Below, piece by piece: positions 33,880 through 45,225 of a stretch of DNA of 64,000 nt; the stretch's first letter is position 1, and every line of letters starts with the position of its first letter. The translations under genes and the position numbers were made by a program. Source of the stretch: Pictodentalium vernedei (lineage: Eukaryota > Mollusca > Scaphopoda > Dentaliida > Dentaliidae); NCBI GenBank assembly GCA_031216915.1, contig CM062296.1:457264681-457328680 (forward strand). Reading direction: 5' to 3'. Below the pieces are notes generated by a model. It was not told where the DNA came from. It worked only from the letters and a program-made list of their open reading frames with translations, and did no database searches.

Positions 33880-36500
33880 GTCATGTTATTGTTATATTCA
33901 AGCCTTAGGCTTAGTAGGTAGCCTTCAAACCAATTCTCTTCAATTTGTGATATATGATCAGAAAAGGCTGAACCATCAAATAGTCAGGACATTATATTTT
34001 ACTGATAGAGAGTTTATTGACATTGGAAACTCTATCTTACTGATAGAGGGTTTATCAGCAGGGAAACTGATTCCCAGTTAACAAACTGTTTATACGATGA
34101 ATAGGGAATCAGTTGAGTTAATATGAATTCCAGCCATTTATCCCTGGACCATTGTGTACAGCACATGTTGGGGAAGATACTGGATGTCTGGGGAGAAACC
34201 TGGCATATGAGATTTGAAAACTTTGCAAACGCATATAAGACACCTGGTTGGGTTATCTTATAATAGAAATAAAATTAACTTCTTTTAAAATAAACTATAG
34301 CAATCTGCTGAAACAAAGAATAAAATTAAATCATAGAATAAAGTGTGTTGGGATCATCTGAGTCAGAAAGGATACGCATGTGTATTTTGTTTCAGTGAGA
34401 TCAAGCTTATTGTTGTAAAAACTGCTTGCGAAGTGACTGTCCTGTCACTGATCCTGTAACAGATTTTGAGAAAATAGGTTTCAAGCTTCTGAGCTGAATG
34501 AACAGCCTCCAATAAACTGTAGGATAACACTGACATTCATTGCGTAAAAGGTAATATATACATCACAGGGGCACAACTCGACACATCAGAGCCCCAAAAT
34601 TTCTATAATGCATCCTGATCAAATTTGGAGAGATATGGTAGACCTTTTCAACTCACGTGGTCACCATTTCTTTCTCACTTTCTCATCTGACTTGCTAAGA
34701 TGAAACAACCAAAGCTTACTAACCGCCCCATCAAATGAAGCACTACTCAGCCAAGGCGCAACAGTGCAGTTTGTGAGGGGTGGATTTCCGATACCAAAGA
34801 ATCACCACCACACCACTCATCATATCGACTATTGACAGGTTCAATACAACATTGAGTTAACTGCCTCTACGAATCGTGCACTTGATATTGCTTAATAAAA
34901 ATTCAGATTAGACTGATGAAACTGAAATCGAATGGGTAGAAACAGAAAGAAATAGCAGAAAATACAGTGGCGCAACATCAAAATTTTCAGCATATTTTAC
35001 ACCTGTTTCTGCTACACCTGTCTTAATTCTGTTCGGGTAGAATGCCAGTAGAAGGCTCTCGATTACCCATGTATACACTGACTGCCAGTGTCTGTGAGAA
35101 TGTTGCAATTCCAGTTGCAAACTCTGCAAAATTCTGTTTTATCTCCATTAGCTAGTTGTGGGTAGATTAAATATCAGGAATGCTTACTGGAACAATACAA
35201 ACCATATTCCAGCAAAAATACTAGTTGAAATTGCCAATGAAAGCAGCTTATGTGCGATTTACTATAAATTTGGGGGGCGGGTACCAAATTTCAAAATGGG
35301 AAATTTTTTTTTCCTTCAAAAAAGGGGTGAGTGGGTGCCCAAGGGTCGGAAAAATACTTTTTGCGCTTTGTGTCCGAAATTCTTTTCCTGACCCCCCTCC
35401 CCCCCCCCCCCCCCCGGCAGTGTGAGAAAAAATATTTGAAAACCTTCGCCAGATTCATCTGTCAGAACTCATCATTTGATATTAGTAGCAAGGAAAGCAA
35501 CTATGGGGGCCTAATTTAACACTGAAAGTCCCCATAGCTTTGAAGTTCGTGCCGATGGCACTCTGGCGTAAAATGTCTATGGGAGTTTTCAGTGTTTTAA
35601 ATCAGTTCCCCATATTCCTTCTGACCGTGTATTTTAAAAAAAAACTTTGAAACCGTATGGGAATTTTCAGTGTTAAATCAGGTCCCCATAATCCAACTAA
35701 ACGTAAATTTTCAAAAACTTCAAAACCCTGTGGGAATTTTCAGTGTTAAATCAGGGTCCCATAGAATCTTTGCGTTTTAGCACTGTTTTATCCCATAGAC
35801 AATCCTTGAGACACTCTGGCGCAAATGCAACATTTTATTCCAAACTTGTTTCAGGATATCTTGTTTCTATTTCTCTGCCTTTTAGAAAAGCTAAGAAGAA
35901 AAAACAAAATGAAAAAAACTTGATGGCATGCGTTGTGGTCAAATTTTCTGTGACAATTGTTTTTAAGGTGTCAATATTGTGAATTATATGATTGCCTAAC
36001 ATTTTTTCATGTTTTGAAAAGAGTTTTTCAAAATATGAAATTTTATAGCGGTGCATACAATATTAAAAAAGAGAAGTGACTCGTGACTCTGTTTTACTGA
36101 TTGGGCATGAAGAAGGCGGTGATAAAAAGGATTATAGGACTAAACTAACAAAATCAATAAAACTGTCACAGAAGTTTTCACAAATAACACATTTTTATTT
36201 AAAGTTAATTTGATATATTGTTATGAATTGAATGTATGTACACCGAGATCTGAGTTTGCCTATCCATAAAAAAACCTATTCACATCGAGATGATTGAATA
36301 AAACCGAAAGTATTCAGACTCTCATTTACTGTCTGAATAAAATAAAAATAAGAACAACTAAAAAAATCCAACTTGTGTTACATAATGGTTTTCTCTGACA
36401 TTTATATAATAGATGAATGGCTTTAACAAAAAGAAAAAGTATAATGGAAAAATGACTTTGGAGTTTGGTTTTGTCCCCTGATTTTTTTTTATTCCTACAC
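33880..36500. other. No recognisable gene
   Basis: AT-rich, with a poly-C run at about 35396-35414. Three short degenerate repeats of about 80 bp (TTTTCAGTGTTAAATCAG) lie at 35515-35760. Open frames on both strands show no domain. Polinton terminal repeats might be expected in the right part of this stretch but I could not find them. Confidence 0.4.
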
Positions 36501-36502
36501 AG

Positions 36503-36972
36503 TCATTTTAAATATTGTCTATAGTTTTGCTCAAACCAATGTAGGACATCTCTGTCGTTTTTTTGGAAATGTCTTGGATGAAATTCGATAGAAAGAACTG
36601 TCTCTAAATCATACCCTTTTGCAAGATGATCTATAGCAAATATACAGTACATTCCATACACAACACTAAAATCACCTTGTAGTCTCATTGTATTTATTGC
36701 CCAGGAACCTGTGTTTTCACTATGAAATTGTATATGTCTCCATCCATTGGTGGTAAACCATATGAATCAAAGTAGATAGCAGAATGATTGTCTTTAAAAT
36801 ATGTGGCTATCCAATGTTCTTTCGATGAATCTGTGTTCACATTATATGCTTGTCTATGTTTAGGTTTTCATTTTGGTAACAAGACGTTTGAACACACTTT
36901 TCCATTTAAGGATGATAGCCTTTGAGAACTGTCAAGTATATATTGTAATTGTATGATTTTCATCTTCTTAGC
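36503..36972 (-). pseudogene. Polinton maturation protease (adenovirus-type cysteine protease)
   Basis: Two frames join to give the fold of the adenovirus-like C5 protease that cleaves capsid precursors. From about 36972 comes QYILDSSQRLSSLNGKV, then the histidine block KEHWIATYFKD, then the acidic-residue block AIYFDSYGLPP. A frameshift near 36700 leads to the last 61 codons with LQGDFSVVYGMYC and NDRDVLHWFEQNY. The catalytic cysteine block normally reads VCG; here it is VYG (codon TAT near 36655). So the enzyme is inactive even apart from the frameshift and a stop near 36863. Confidence 0.75.
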
Positions 36973-36997
36973 CTTGAAAAAGGCTGGCACGGAGCCA

Positions 36998-37330
36998 TTA
37001 ATCAAGATATGATGTATAATATGACCAGTCTCTTTTAACAAAATCTGCCCACTTTTGAATGTCTTTTTGGCAGTCTATTTCAAAGTCTACACGAGCACAA
37101 TATTCTAATAAGTTTATTCTTCTCGCTCGGATGTGTAGATTATATACTATAGTCACTGGACACAGTTTCTGAAAACATTCTGCAATGTATATATCTATTA
37201 ATATTGTTGTGTTGCTTCGACATTCACAGATATTTTTCGTTTTCTGTTTAATAGATTTTATCAGTTTGATCACAACACATTCTTGAAATAATGTTATGCA
37301 TTTTTTCTCCACATATCTTGCATTATTCAC
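36998..37330 (-). CDS. Unrecognised 110-codon ORF between capsid and protease genes
   Basis: Open frame from MNNARYVEKKCITLF to TSYLD. It lies directly after the major capsid gene and before the protease, on the same strand. It has several cysteines (KKC, ECV, ICEC, KLCP, EYCAR) and no motif I recognise. Membrane segments are not evident. It may be a Polinton accessory gene or a chance frame in the gap. Confidence 0.3.
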   Translation of the reverse strand: MNNARYVEKKCITLFQECVVIKLIKSIKQKTKNICECRSNTTILIDIYIAECFQKLCPVTIVYNLHIRARRINLLEYCARVDFEIDCQKDIQKWADFVKRDWSYYTSYLD

Positions 37331-37344
37331 ACTGAATCGTCTTG

Positions 37345-38250
37345 TTTAATAGTCAAATATTACTTCTCTAAATGTGTTGATCTCTATCTCACTATCAAAT
37401 TCTGCATATATGACAACGTTGATCACCTCTTGAAGAGCTTGAGGAAACTGTGAAGTTCAATGCGAAGATTACTAGATTTTATAGGATGAGCCAATGGCCC
37501 ATTACTACACTGATCAGGTGTCAAATCAATTCCCCAAAGAGGATATCATCTGCAATGATAAATTAAATGATTGATTTTGTCCAAAGAAGCCCATAGCTTC
37601 GTACAATGATAAATATGAATTTAGATAAAGAACACCTTCAAAATTTGGTTCAAAGAGACGTGATTTAATGGAATGTTGAAATGTCAATCTATTGTTACTT
37701 CCAACTTATTCAAATTGAAATGTTGGAAATTAAATGGAGTTGTGCCAATATCTCCATTTATATCTCTATTAGATACTAAGCCAAGAATAATTCGTTTTTG
37801 GTATCTGTTTATGAAACAGATGATCTTCTATTTTTGAATGAAGTTGTGGATTTTTCACATCTCTTGAATAACTAAGAAGATTCTCAAAAAATCCTCTTTA
37901 AGGGTAAGGATCTGTATTGGTGGTGATAAGATTGCCATTCAATGTGACATCAATTTTGCTAAACATACTATGAAAAAAGTTATTAATGGGGGCAAATTGT
38001 ATATCTGAAGCCAAAACACTTCCATCTTGTTTTGTAATTTTAAACTGAACTACAAGTGTAGATGCTGGAAGATCTAACCACTTGGTTGTTTGTCTTATAA
38101 ATTCTGTTGGTGAAGAATTGTTTAAAGATGCTATTGGGAATTGCTCAATTTCACCAATATTTTCTATACCACTTGATGTTGGTGAAAGATTATCTGGATC
38201 AAAACTACTTCCAAACTGTTTGCATAATCACTATAACATCATGATTTTAA
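37345..38250 (-). pseudogene. Polinton major capsid protein (double jelly-roll), internally deleted
   Basis: Homologue of the family often annotated as F54H12.2-like. The N-terminal jelly roll is readable over 38230-37900 (FIRQTTKWLDLPASTLVVQF, FAPINNFFHSMFSKIDVTLN) and is cut by a stop after NTDPYP. The C-terminal part is readable in pieces over 37800-37345 (RRIILGLVSNRDINGD, FEPNFEGVLYLNSYLSLYEA, VVIYAEFDSEIEI). The middle, about 150 residues compared with relatives of 450-600, is missing. Several frameshifts and stops lie in the second half. Such proteins form trimeric capsomers of an icosahedral particle. Confidence 0.75.
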
Positions 38251-38261
38251 TCAAATATATG

Positions 38262-38614
38262 AAGTGGTCTTGAATTTCGATTTACAGGAGCTCTATAGGT
38301 CTTTCCTCTTTGAGAAAATTTCTTAGAATGACTTACGGCTTTTCGTTTTTGTAATTTTATAACTAGAGCAGATGCTCCCATTAATTTCAAAAGATTTTTC
38401 CATGAGTTAATAACATTTCTTTAGGTGCTTTATGTTTTCCTAAAAGTTCTTTTGCTATCTGTATACCATGTTTCAAACCTTCATGTTTTAAAGTTCGAAA
38501 TGCATTTTTTGCTATGAGTTTTACAAATGGTAAAGCTGTTCTCAATGCTGTACGAAAAATAGAACCTAATCCACACCCATATTGACGTGGTATACCTTGA
38601 TATACTGGCATCAT
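38262..38614 (-). pseudogene. Polinton pX-like small basic virion protein
   Basis: Begins MMPVYQGIPRQYGCGLGSIF, followed by a hydrophobic-basic helix (RTALRTALPFVKLIAK) and KHGIQIAKELLGKHKAPKEM. The GxGLGxxFR...ALP pattern is that of the adenovirus pX-like protein of Polintons and adintoviruses. After a stop at 38387 a shifted frame supplies a very basic tail (LQKRKAVSHSKKFSQRGKTY) ending near 38262, the expected C-terminus. One frameshift therefore breaks it. It lies just upstream of the major capsid gene on the same strand. Confidence 0.6.
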
Positions 38615-38708
38615 TTTTTATAAATGTTATGTCATTTGTTCCACTCTTACAACTTTACAATCGTCTTACCACTGACAAACTGAATAGGTTTACCGGTGTT
38701 TCCATTTA

Positions 38709-40228
38709 TATACTCGCCCAAAAATGAAAGGGTGCATTGCAGAAATTGATCGAACTCCAAAAAAATAATTTCGTAGGTGTAAAGAGTGTTAACCTGTTCA
38801 TGAATAAGTTATATTGAACACAAAAACAGCTTTCCCCGTTAAAATTGCATTAACGTTAAATGACGTGCTGCACGTTTGTGAAAAGGCATGTTTTGCACGT
38901 GGAGAGTCTGAAAATTCATGCAGCTGTGTGAATCCTTGGGTATTTAAACACTAAAGTAAGGCCTTCCTATCGTTCACACTTAAACTTGCGCTACTGTTAA
39001 AACGACTCCACATTAGCATGCCAAGATTGACAATGAATCAACGTCTCCTTGCCCTGGGTGTGACTAGAGCTGCCAGAACACACAGAGAGGTTGCCCAGCA
39101 TTTGAACTGCCACCGTAACACTGTAGACTGGCTAGTCCATCGACATGCACAACATGATGACGTTCGAGACTGACCCCGCTCCGGGAGACCCCGCGTTACC
39201 ATCCCTGCACAAGATCGGTATATTCGTGTCATCCATCTCTGGAACCGGCAACAAACGGCAACGACGACAGCCAGGAACATCCATAACCTGAGATGGATAC
39301 ATCCTCAAACAGTAATCAACCGGCTGAGAGAATGCGGTTTATGTCCTCGAAGACCTGCAATTCGTCCAATTTTGACGTTACATCGTCGTGCTCGACTGCA
39401 GTGGTGTAGACAACATCTCAGGCATCCCTTACACAGGTGGCGACGTGTTTTATTCACAGATGAATGTCGTTTCCATCTTTCACCATCAGATGGCCGCCAG
39501 AGAGTGTACAGACGTCGAAACGGACGCTACGCAGATCCATGTGTCGTGAAGCGAAACCGTTATGGGGGAGGGTCTCTCATGGTGTGGGGTGGCATCACTG
39601 CCCGTAACAGAACTGAGCTGGTCATTATTGATGGCAATCTCAATGCAGCCAGATGTCGTGATGAAGTGCTTACACCTGTTGCTGTTCCATTTCTGCAATT
39701 TCACGGCCCCGGCGTCATTCTACAGCAGGACAATGCCCGACCCCGCAGCTCATGTTGTTCAACAGTATCTGCAGCAACAGCAAGTGGATGTTCTTCCATG
39801 GCCCGCAAATTCGCCCGATATCTCACCCATTGAGCACGTATGGGACGAAATGAAACGTCAGCTACGCCGGCTTCCCCATGCACCGTCAACGCTTGTGGAA
39901 CTCCAAAGAAAGCTTATCAGAATATGGAACAACATCCCACAACACTTCCATGCTAACTTGTTCGCTTCCATGAGACATAGATGCACAGCAGTAGTTGATG
40001 CAGACTGAGGTCATACCAGATATTGAGTGTGTGACTTTTGTGTTTGACCCTTAGTGTCTTTGACTCTCCATGGCACCAAGAGTATTCGTCGTAGTGTAAT
40101 GAAATTTCTCGTGTTGATCACAAATTGATTCATCTGTGACTGAATAAAATTTTCATGAATGAAAATGATATATATCTTTTTTTAGTGTTATTTTTTAGCA
40201 TGCACACTTTCTTTTTTGGGAGAGTATA
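38709..40228 (+). mobile_element. Tc1/mariner-like element inserted in the penton gene
   Basis: Ends TATACTCGCCCAAAAATGAA (38709) and the inverse of CATGCACACTTTCTTTTTTG plus GGAGAGTATA (to 40228), about 30 bp with a few mismatches. It carries one transposase on the plus strand, opposite to the Polinton genes. Penton coding sequence lies on both sides (38648-38711 and 40229 up) and is in frame across the site once the element is set aside. The target lies in a TATA/TAAA run, so the exact duplication is unclear. Confidence 0.8.
39018..40008 (+). pseudogene. Tc1-like transposase, DD34E, two lesions
   Basis: Starts MPRLTMNQRLLALGVTRAAR at 39018, with a helix-turn-helix (HREVAQHLNCHRNTVDWLVH), a stop after DDVRD near 39172, and the hinge SGRPRV. 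The same frame continues through the second helix-turn-helix (HPQTVINRLRECGL) to the catalytic core: FTDECRFHL (Asp), GVILQQDNARP (Asp), then after a frameshift near 39740 SPDISPIEHVWDEMKRQ (Glu). Asp-to-Glu spacing is 34, as in classical Tc1. Length is about 330 codons. Only one stop and one frameshift were seen, so it is young relative to its Polinton host. Confidence 0.85.
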
Positions 40229-40760
40229 TTTATACTAATCTGATCAAAGTAAGATTTTGATACTGGTACGTAATATTCACTATCAAATTCTTTGTGAATG
40301 TGTTAGCATTCTTTTTGTGATTTAAAGGGAATCACTCGTAAAATAGGTGCTTCAGTATTGGCAAAAAATTTATATTCTGCAATGTCCGAATAAACAACAA
40401 GTTGATTGAAGTCAATATTTAAATCTACATTATATTTAAATGCTCCTTTTGCCGTGTTAGGACAAATGACAGAAAAGATATTTTTACATCCCAGTTTTTG
40501 TAATAAACTTCGTAATAAACTTTCTGATATTTCAATACCCACTTTCCCAATACTATTTCCTACTATTTTGACATGGCCTTGGAGATGTGAATATCCAACA
40601 TGAAATGATACATCAAATGTTTTAAATATATCTCCATGTTTTTCTTGAATTTCAGTTTGCATTGCATCTATGACATGACTGTCATTTGCATAAGCATCTG
40701 GTAAAATATTTAATTCAACAGCAGCTACACCTTTGTGAATTGTATGTTTAAGAGATCATT
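40229..40760 (-). pseudogene. Polinton penton/minor capsid protein, middle and C-terminal part
   Basis: Reads VELNILPDAYANDSHVIDAM near 40710, a 119-codon frame through FDVSFHVGYSHLQGHVKIVG to LVVYSDIAEYKFFANTEAPI and LRVIPFKSQKEC, a stop, then EYYVPVSKSYFD. A Tc1-like insertion follows at 40228, and the last strand (PIQFVSGKTIVKL) lies beyond it at 38711-38648. The SDI...APxLR signature and the VPVS motif mark the single jelly-roll minor capsid protein of Polintons, which sits at particle vertices. The N-terminus lies at 43163-43402, beyond a 2.4-kb insertion. Residue count across the parts fits a 350-450-residue protein. Confidence 0.65.
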
Positions 40761-40764
40761 TATT

Positions 40765-43165
40765 ATACCCCCGCTTCGAAGAAGTGGGGGCTATATAGGA
40801 ATCGCCCTGTACGTCCGTACGTCCGTCCGTCCGTACGTCTTTCCGTCCGGACAAATTCTTGTGTGCGCAACTCCTCCTACATTAATGAACCGATTTGATG
40901 AAACCTTCATCTCTACTAAGTGAACGTGTGCATATTCCAAACTTTTTGATCTGCGACAATTTTAACCAGGTTATCTCTCTTGAACTTTGATTTAATATGG
41001 GTTTCTATATGAAATTCTTGTGTGCGCAACTCCTCCTACATTTATCAATCAATTTGGACAAAACTTTTCAGACATCATCACTATTAAGTGAACATGCGCA
41101 TATTCCAAGATTTTTGATCTGCGACAATTTTAACCAGGTTATCTCCCTTTGACTTAGATTTATTGTGTCTTTCCATCCGAACAAATTCTTGTGTGCGCAA
41201 CTCCTCCTACATTAATGAACCGATTTTGATGAAACCTTTCAAACATCATCTCTACTAAGTGAACATGTGCATATTCCAAACTTTTTAATCTGCGACAATT
41301 TTAACCAGGTTATCTCTCTTGAACTTTGATTTAATATGGGTTTCTACATGAAATTCTTGTGTGCGCAACTCCTCCTACATTTATCAATCAATTTGGACAA
41401 AACTTTTCAGACATCATCACTACTAAGTGAACATGCGCATATTCCAAGATTTTTGATGTGCGACAATTTTAACCAGGTTATCTCCCTTTGACTTAGATTT
41501 ATTATGTCTTTCCGTTCGAACAAATTCTTGTGTGCGCAACTCCTCCTACATTAATGAACCGATTTTGATGAAACCTTTCAAACATCATCTCTACTAAGTG
41601 AACATGTGCATATTCCAAACTTTTTGATCTGCGACAATTTTAACCAGGTTATCTCTCTTGAACTTTGATTTAATATGGGTTTCTGCAGGTTATCTCTCTT
41701 GAACTTTGATTTAATATGGGTTTCTACATGAAATTCTTGTGTGCGCAACTCCTCCTACATTTATCAATCAATTTGGACAAAACTTTTCAGACATCATCAC
41801 TACTAAGTGAACATGCGCATATTCCAAGATTTTTGATCTACGACAATTTTAACCAGGTTATCTCCCTTTGACTTAGATTTATTATGTCTTTCCGTTCGAA
41901 CAAATTCTTGTGTGCGCAACTCCTCCTACATTAATGAACCGATTTTGATGAAACCTTTCAAACATCATCTCTACTAAGTGAACATGTGCATATTCCAAAC
42001 TTTTTGATCTGCAACAATTTTAACCAGGTTATCTCTCTTGAACTTTGATTTAATATGGGTTTCTGCATGAAATTCTTGTGTGCGCAACTCCTCCTACATT
42101 TATCAATCAATTTGGACGAAAGTTTACAGACATCATCACTACTAAGTGAACATGCGCATATTCCAAAATTTTTGAGCTGTGGCAATTTTAACTAGGTTAT
42201 CTCCCTTTAACTTAGATTTATTATGGGTTTCTACATGAAATTCTTGTGCGTGCAACTCCTCCTACATTTATCAATCAATTTGGACAAAGCTTTTCAGACA
42301 TCATCACTACTAAGTGAACATGCACATATTCCAAGATTTTTGATCTGCGACAATTTTAACCAGGTTATCTCCCTTTGACTTAGTCTTATTATGTCTTTCC
42401 GTTCGAACAAATTCTTGTGTGCGCAACTCCTCCTACATTAATGAACCGATTTTGATGAAACCTTTCAAACATCATCTCTACTAAGTGAACATGTGCATAT
42501 TCCAAACTTTTTGATCTGCGACAATTTTAACCAGGTTATCTCTCTTGAACTTTGATTTAATATGGGTTTCTGCATGAAATTCTTGTGTGCGCAACTCCTC
42601 CTACATTTATCAATCAATTTGGACGAAAGTTTACAGACATCATCACTACTAAGTGATCATGCGCATATTCCAAAATTTTTGAGCTGTGGCAATTTTAACT
42701 AGGTTATCTCCCTTTAACTTAGATTTATTATGGGTTTCTACATGAAATTCTTGTGTGTGCAACTCCTCCTACATTTATCAATCAATTTTGACGAAACCTT
42801 TCAAACATTATCACAACTAAGTGAACATACGCATATTCCCAAATTTTTGATCTGCGACAATTTTAACCAGGTTATCTCCCTTTAACTTGGATTTATTATG
42901 GGTTTTCAAATGGGATTCTTGTGTGTGCAACTCCTCCTACATTAATGAACCGATTTTGAATACATGTTGCACATTGTAAATGTGTTTTTCCAAATGTAAA
43001 CCATATATGTGTGGGCTCTTTAAGTATTCAGTGCTGTTCTGTGGAAGGCCACATGCAAATACAAATTTCAACAACAAAAAATGATCTTTATGTATACATT
43101 TCCTTATGGCCTTCACCTACATGATCAGAAGTGCATTCCTCTAAAAACCCAAAGCGGCGGTATTA
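40765..43165 (+). mobile_element. Tandem-repeat (pearl-like) element inserted in the penton gene
   Basis: Begins ATACCCCCGCTTCGAAGAAG with a TACGTCCGTCCGTCCGTACG head; the right end AAAGCGGCGGTATTA is a weak inverse of the left end. The core is the R6 tandem array. No coding sequence. Bivalve elements of the pearl/Helitron-like type have this plan (short ends around about 160-bp tandem units); the assignment is by architecture only. Polinton penton sequence flanks it on both sides. Confidence 0.65.
40853..42960 (+). repeat. R6 tandem repeat, 168/171-bp units, 13 copies
   Basis: AAATTCTTGTGTGCGCAACT starts units at 40853, 41012, 41183, 41351, 41522, 41731, 41902, 42070, 42238, 42409, 42577, 42745 and about 42913. 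Two unit types mostly alternate (ATTAATGAACCGATTTTGAT and ATTTATCAATCAATTTGGAC), giving a dimer of about 339 bp. One unit carries a further 41-bp internal duplication near 41685. Confidence 0.9.
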
Positions 43166-43402
43166 ATCCCCTTCAGTGATAGTTCTAGTTGGTACGAGTC
43201 GATATTTCGCTATCTGCCACACTGATTTTAAAAACAGATTCTTCAACTGTAAAATTTTTTGCCTCTGAACTAATCCTACTTCCCATCGTTTTTTATCAAG
43301 ATAAATGGGTTTAGGTAATTGTGTTTGAAAACAACATTGTGTATTATTTGGAAACATATTCATAGAATGACCACTCAGAAGTGTTACATAAAACAAATTC
43401 AT
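43163..43402 (-). pseudogene. Polinton penton/minor capsid protein, N-terminal part
   Basis: Begins MNLFYVTLLSGHSMNMFPNN, then QLPKPIYLDKKRWEVGLVQR and RLVPTRTITEG. The pattern FYVTL...FPNNT...LPKPIxLxxxWEVGL is the N-terminus of a Polinton structural protein that, as far as I recall, carries the SDI...PxLR C-terminus found at 40.3 kb; the link is thus from memory plus position. Coding similarity runs to the edge of the tandem-repeat element at 43165. Confidence 0.6.
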
Positions 43403-43497
43403 TTTTCTTTTCTTGCAGTTGTTTCAAATATTTTAAACCTGTACTTGGAAGAATATAGCCTGAAGAACTACTTTATAACACTAACTACAATTCTTTA

Positions 43498-44520
43498 TCA
43501 GGGCTTTGTAAACTTAAATCTGCAATGGCTGTACTTACAATACCATAAATGATAATAATCTTTTATATGTTGAATTTCCTGATGATAAAATGCACCCTGA
43601 ATTTTTTCTCCACCTAAATCTTCAAGTTTGTAAATAGGTGGAATTGTACGTTTTACATGTGTAATTTTAAATAAGTCTTTTGTCCAATTTGGTAAATACC
43701 CTTTTTCAAATGTATGTTTGATTTTATTAATATGCTCTAAATCACCAATTTCAAAGTGTTGTTTTTTTTTCTTTTGAGTTTTTTGTCCATACAAATGTTG
43801 AGAAACTTATACTTCATTTTCTATAGATACAGAAGCAGGAGTTCTTTGAATACTCCAATGGAAACTATGGTTGTAACTATCCACTCAGTTTTGTAACACA
43901 TCACTATATTTTAATGTTCACTTGGGTGTGAAATATTTCCACATACGTGGTTTCAGTGTATGTTGAAATCGTTCTACAATACTTGCTTTTGTTTCAGGAT
44001 TTTGTGTTGTGAAAAAATGAATATTTTCTCTCTTCAAAAATTTCTGAATCACCTTATTTTTAAATTCAGAACCTTTAACAGATTGTAATGATAATGGTTT
44101 ATGACCAGAAGTTTTCAAAATCATTTGAAATGATTTTGTTAATGTCTCTCCAGATTTATTACAGATAGGTAATACCCATGCATATTTTGAAAATACATCA
44201 ATGAGACAAAGAACAAAATTTATCATTATGGGATTGTAAACTTTGTAAATCTGCTAAATCAATTTGCCATTGATGATCAATACAACCTACTATAGTTTTA
44301 CATCTTGAAAATTTTCTCCGGATAGGTTTAAGAAAAGTATATGTTCTTTCTCCCTTCAATCAATCTTTTACTTGATCAAGTGTAATAGAATTATCTTTTT
44401 GATGTGCTGCCTTGTAGAATAGTTGTATACCACCATAACCTGTAGGATGTTTTGTATTGTACTACAATTCACTTAATAAATCATTCAATAGGCTTCCCAT
44501 TTGTACGAAATTTTACGTTT
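43498..44520 (-). pseudogene. Polinton integrase (retroviral-type DDE with C-terminal chromo-like domain)
   Basis: From about 44470: GYGGIQLFYKAAHQKDNSIT, a stop, KGERTYTFLKPIRRKFSR, then HQWQIDLADLQSL (first Asp). A frameshift near 44225 leads to the 102-codon frame with LIDVFSKYAWVLPICNKSGE, SLQSVKGSEFKNKVIQ and ETKASIVERFQHTLK (Glu). In relatives the second Asp is in a QTDKG-type motif; here that position is Val (GTT). A C-terminal domain follows at 43794-43498 (KGYLPNWTKDLFKITHVKRT, GAFYHQEIQ). Several stops and frameshifts separate the parts. The enzyme would join element ends to host DNA; this copy cannot. Confidence 0.8.
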
Positions 44521-44727
44521 AGATAATTTATGTTTTAGTAATGATTTTGGTGTGTCTTCACTCCACTGTTTTTTCTTACTTTTACGTATTGATAAAGAAT
44601 CTCTGGCCAACTATCTTCAGGGAAACTCTGATATCCACTGCTAGTTTTATGAGTGTATTGTCTATGCATCCATAGTCAACATTCATGATTTCCTACAAAA
44701 TTTTGTTGTATATTTATATCTTTTAAT

Positions 44728-45225
44728 CTACAAGTGAATATTTCCCATTCTCTTGAAACCTTTTCGATGCCTAAGAACATCATCAACTAAATCAATAATG
44801 TTTGAACCTTGCATGGCTTCTCCATCGTAACTTAATATACCCTGATCATCCCAGCTCATGTTTGGATGAGTTGATAAAGCAGATAATAATGACATTGCTT
44901 TACGTCTCATAGTAACAGGGACACTGTCTATAATTCAATCTCGTAAAGATATAGATTTTTTTTCTTCTGAATCAGGTATGACCAGTGAAGGTTGTAATAC
45001 TTTCTTACGTGACATTTGAAATTTCTACAAAGTTTCCCCATATTTACATTCTTTCTCACTTTCTGATAACTCTGAATTGTCTAACACTGATGATAAATTA
45101 TTCTGAAGTTGTGCAGTATTTGTAACTTGTGGGCTAGGTGGTAATCTAGAACACTGAGCTTTTTCATTTCTAAACCACTGGATATCTTCTAATAGTTGAT
45201 AAGGTGCAATGGCCATTTTCTTCAT
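44728..45225 (-). pseudogene. Conserved Polinton-associated ORF of unknown function
   Basis: Two open pieces. 45225-45025 starts MKKMAIAPYQLLEDIQWFRN and has PPSPQVTNT and an acidic SESEKECKYGET end. After a frame change, 44910-44728 reads MRRKAMSLLSALSTHPNMSW, DDQGILSYDGEAMQGSNIID and LVDDVLRHRKGF. The block (WDDQG...YxGxxxxGSNIIDLVxDVLRxRK) is one I recall from ORFs of Polinton-type elements; its role is not known to me. It directly precedes the integrase on the same strand. Confidence 0.55.

Noticed and set aside
36000-36500. Left terminal inverted repeat of the Polinton
   Set aside because: No convincing inverse of this stretch was found on the right side between 48.6 and 53 kb by eye; a dot plot would settle it.
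40853-42960. CRISPR-like regular repeats
   Set aside because: Units of about 170 bp with no short conserved repeat/unique spacer pattern, in eukaryotic DNA; a tandem satellite-like array.
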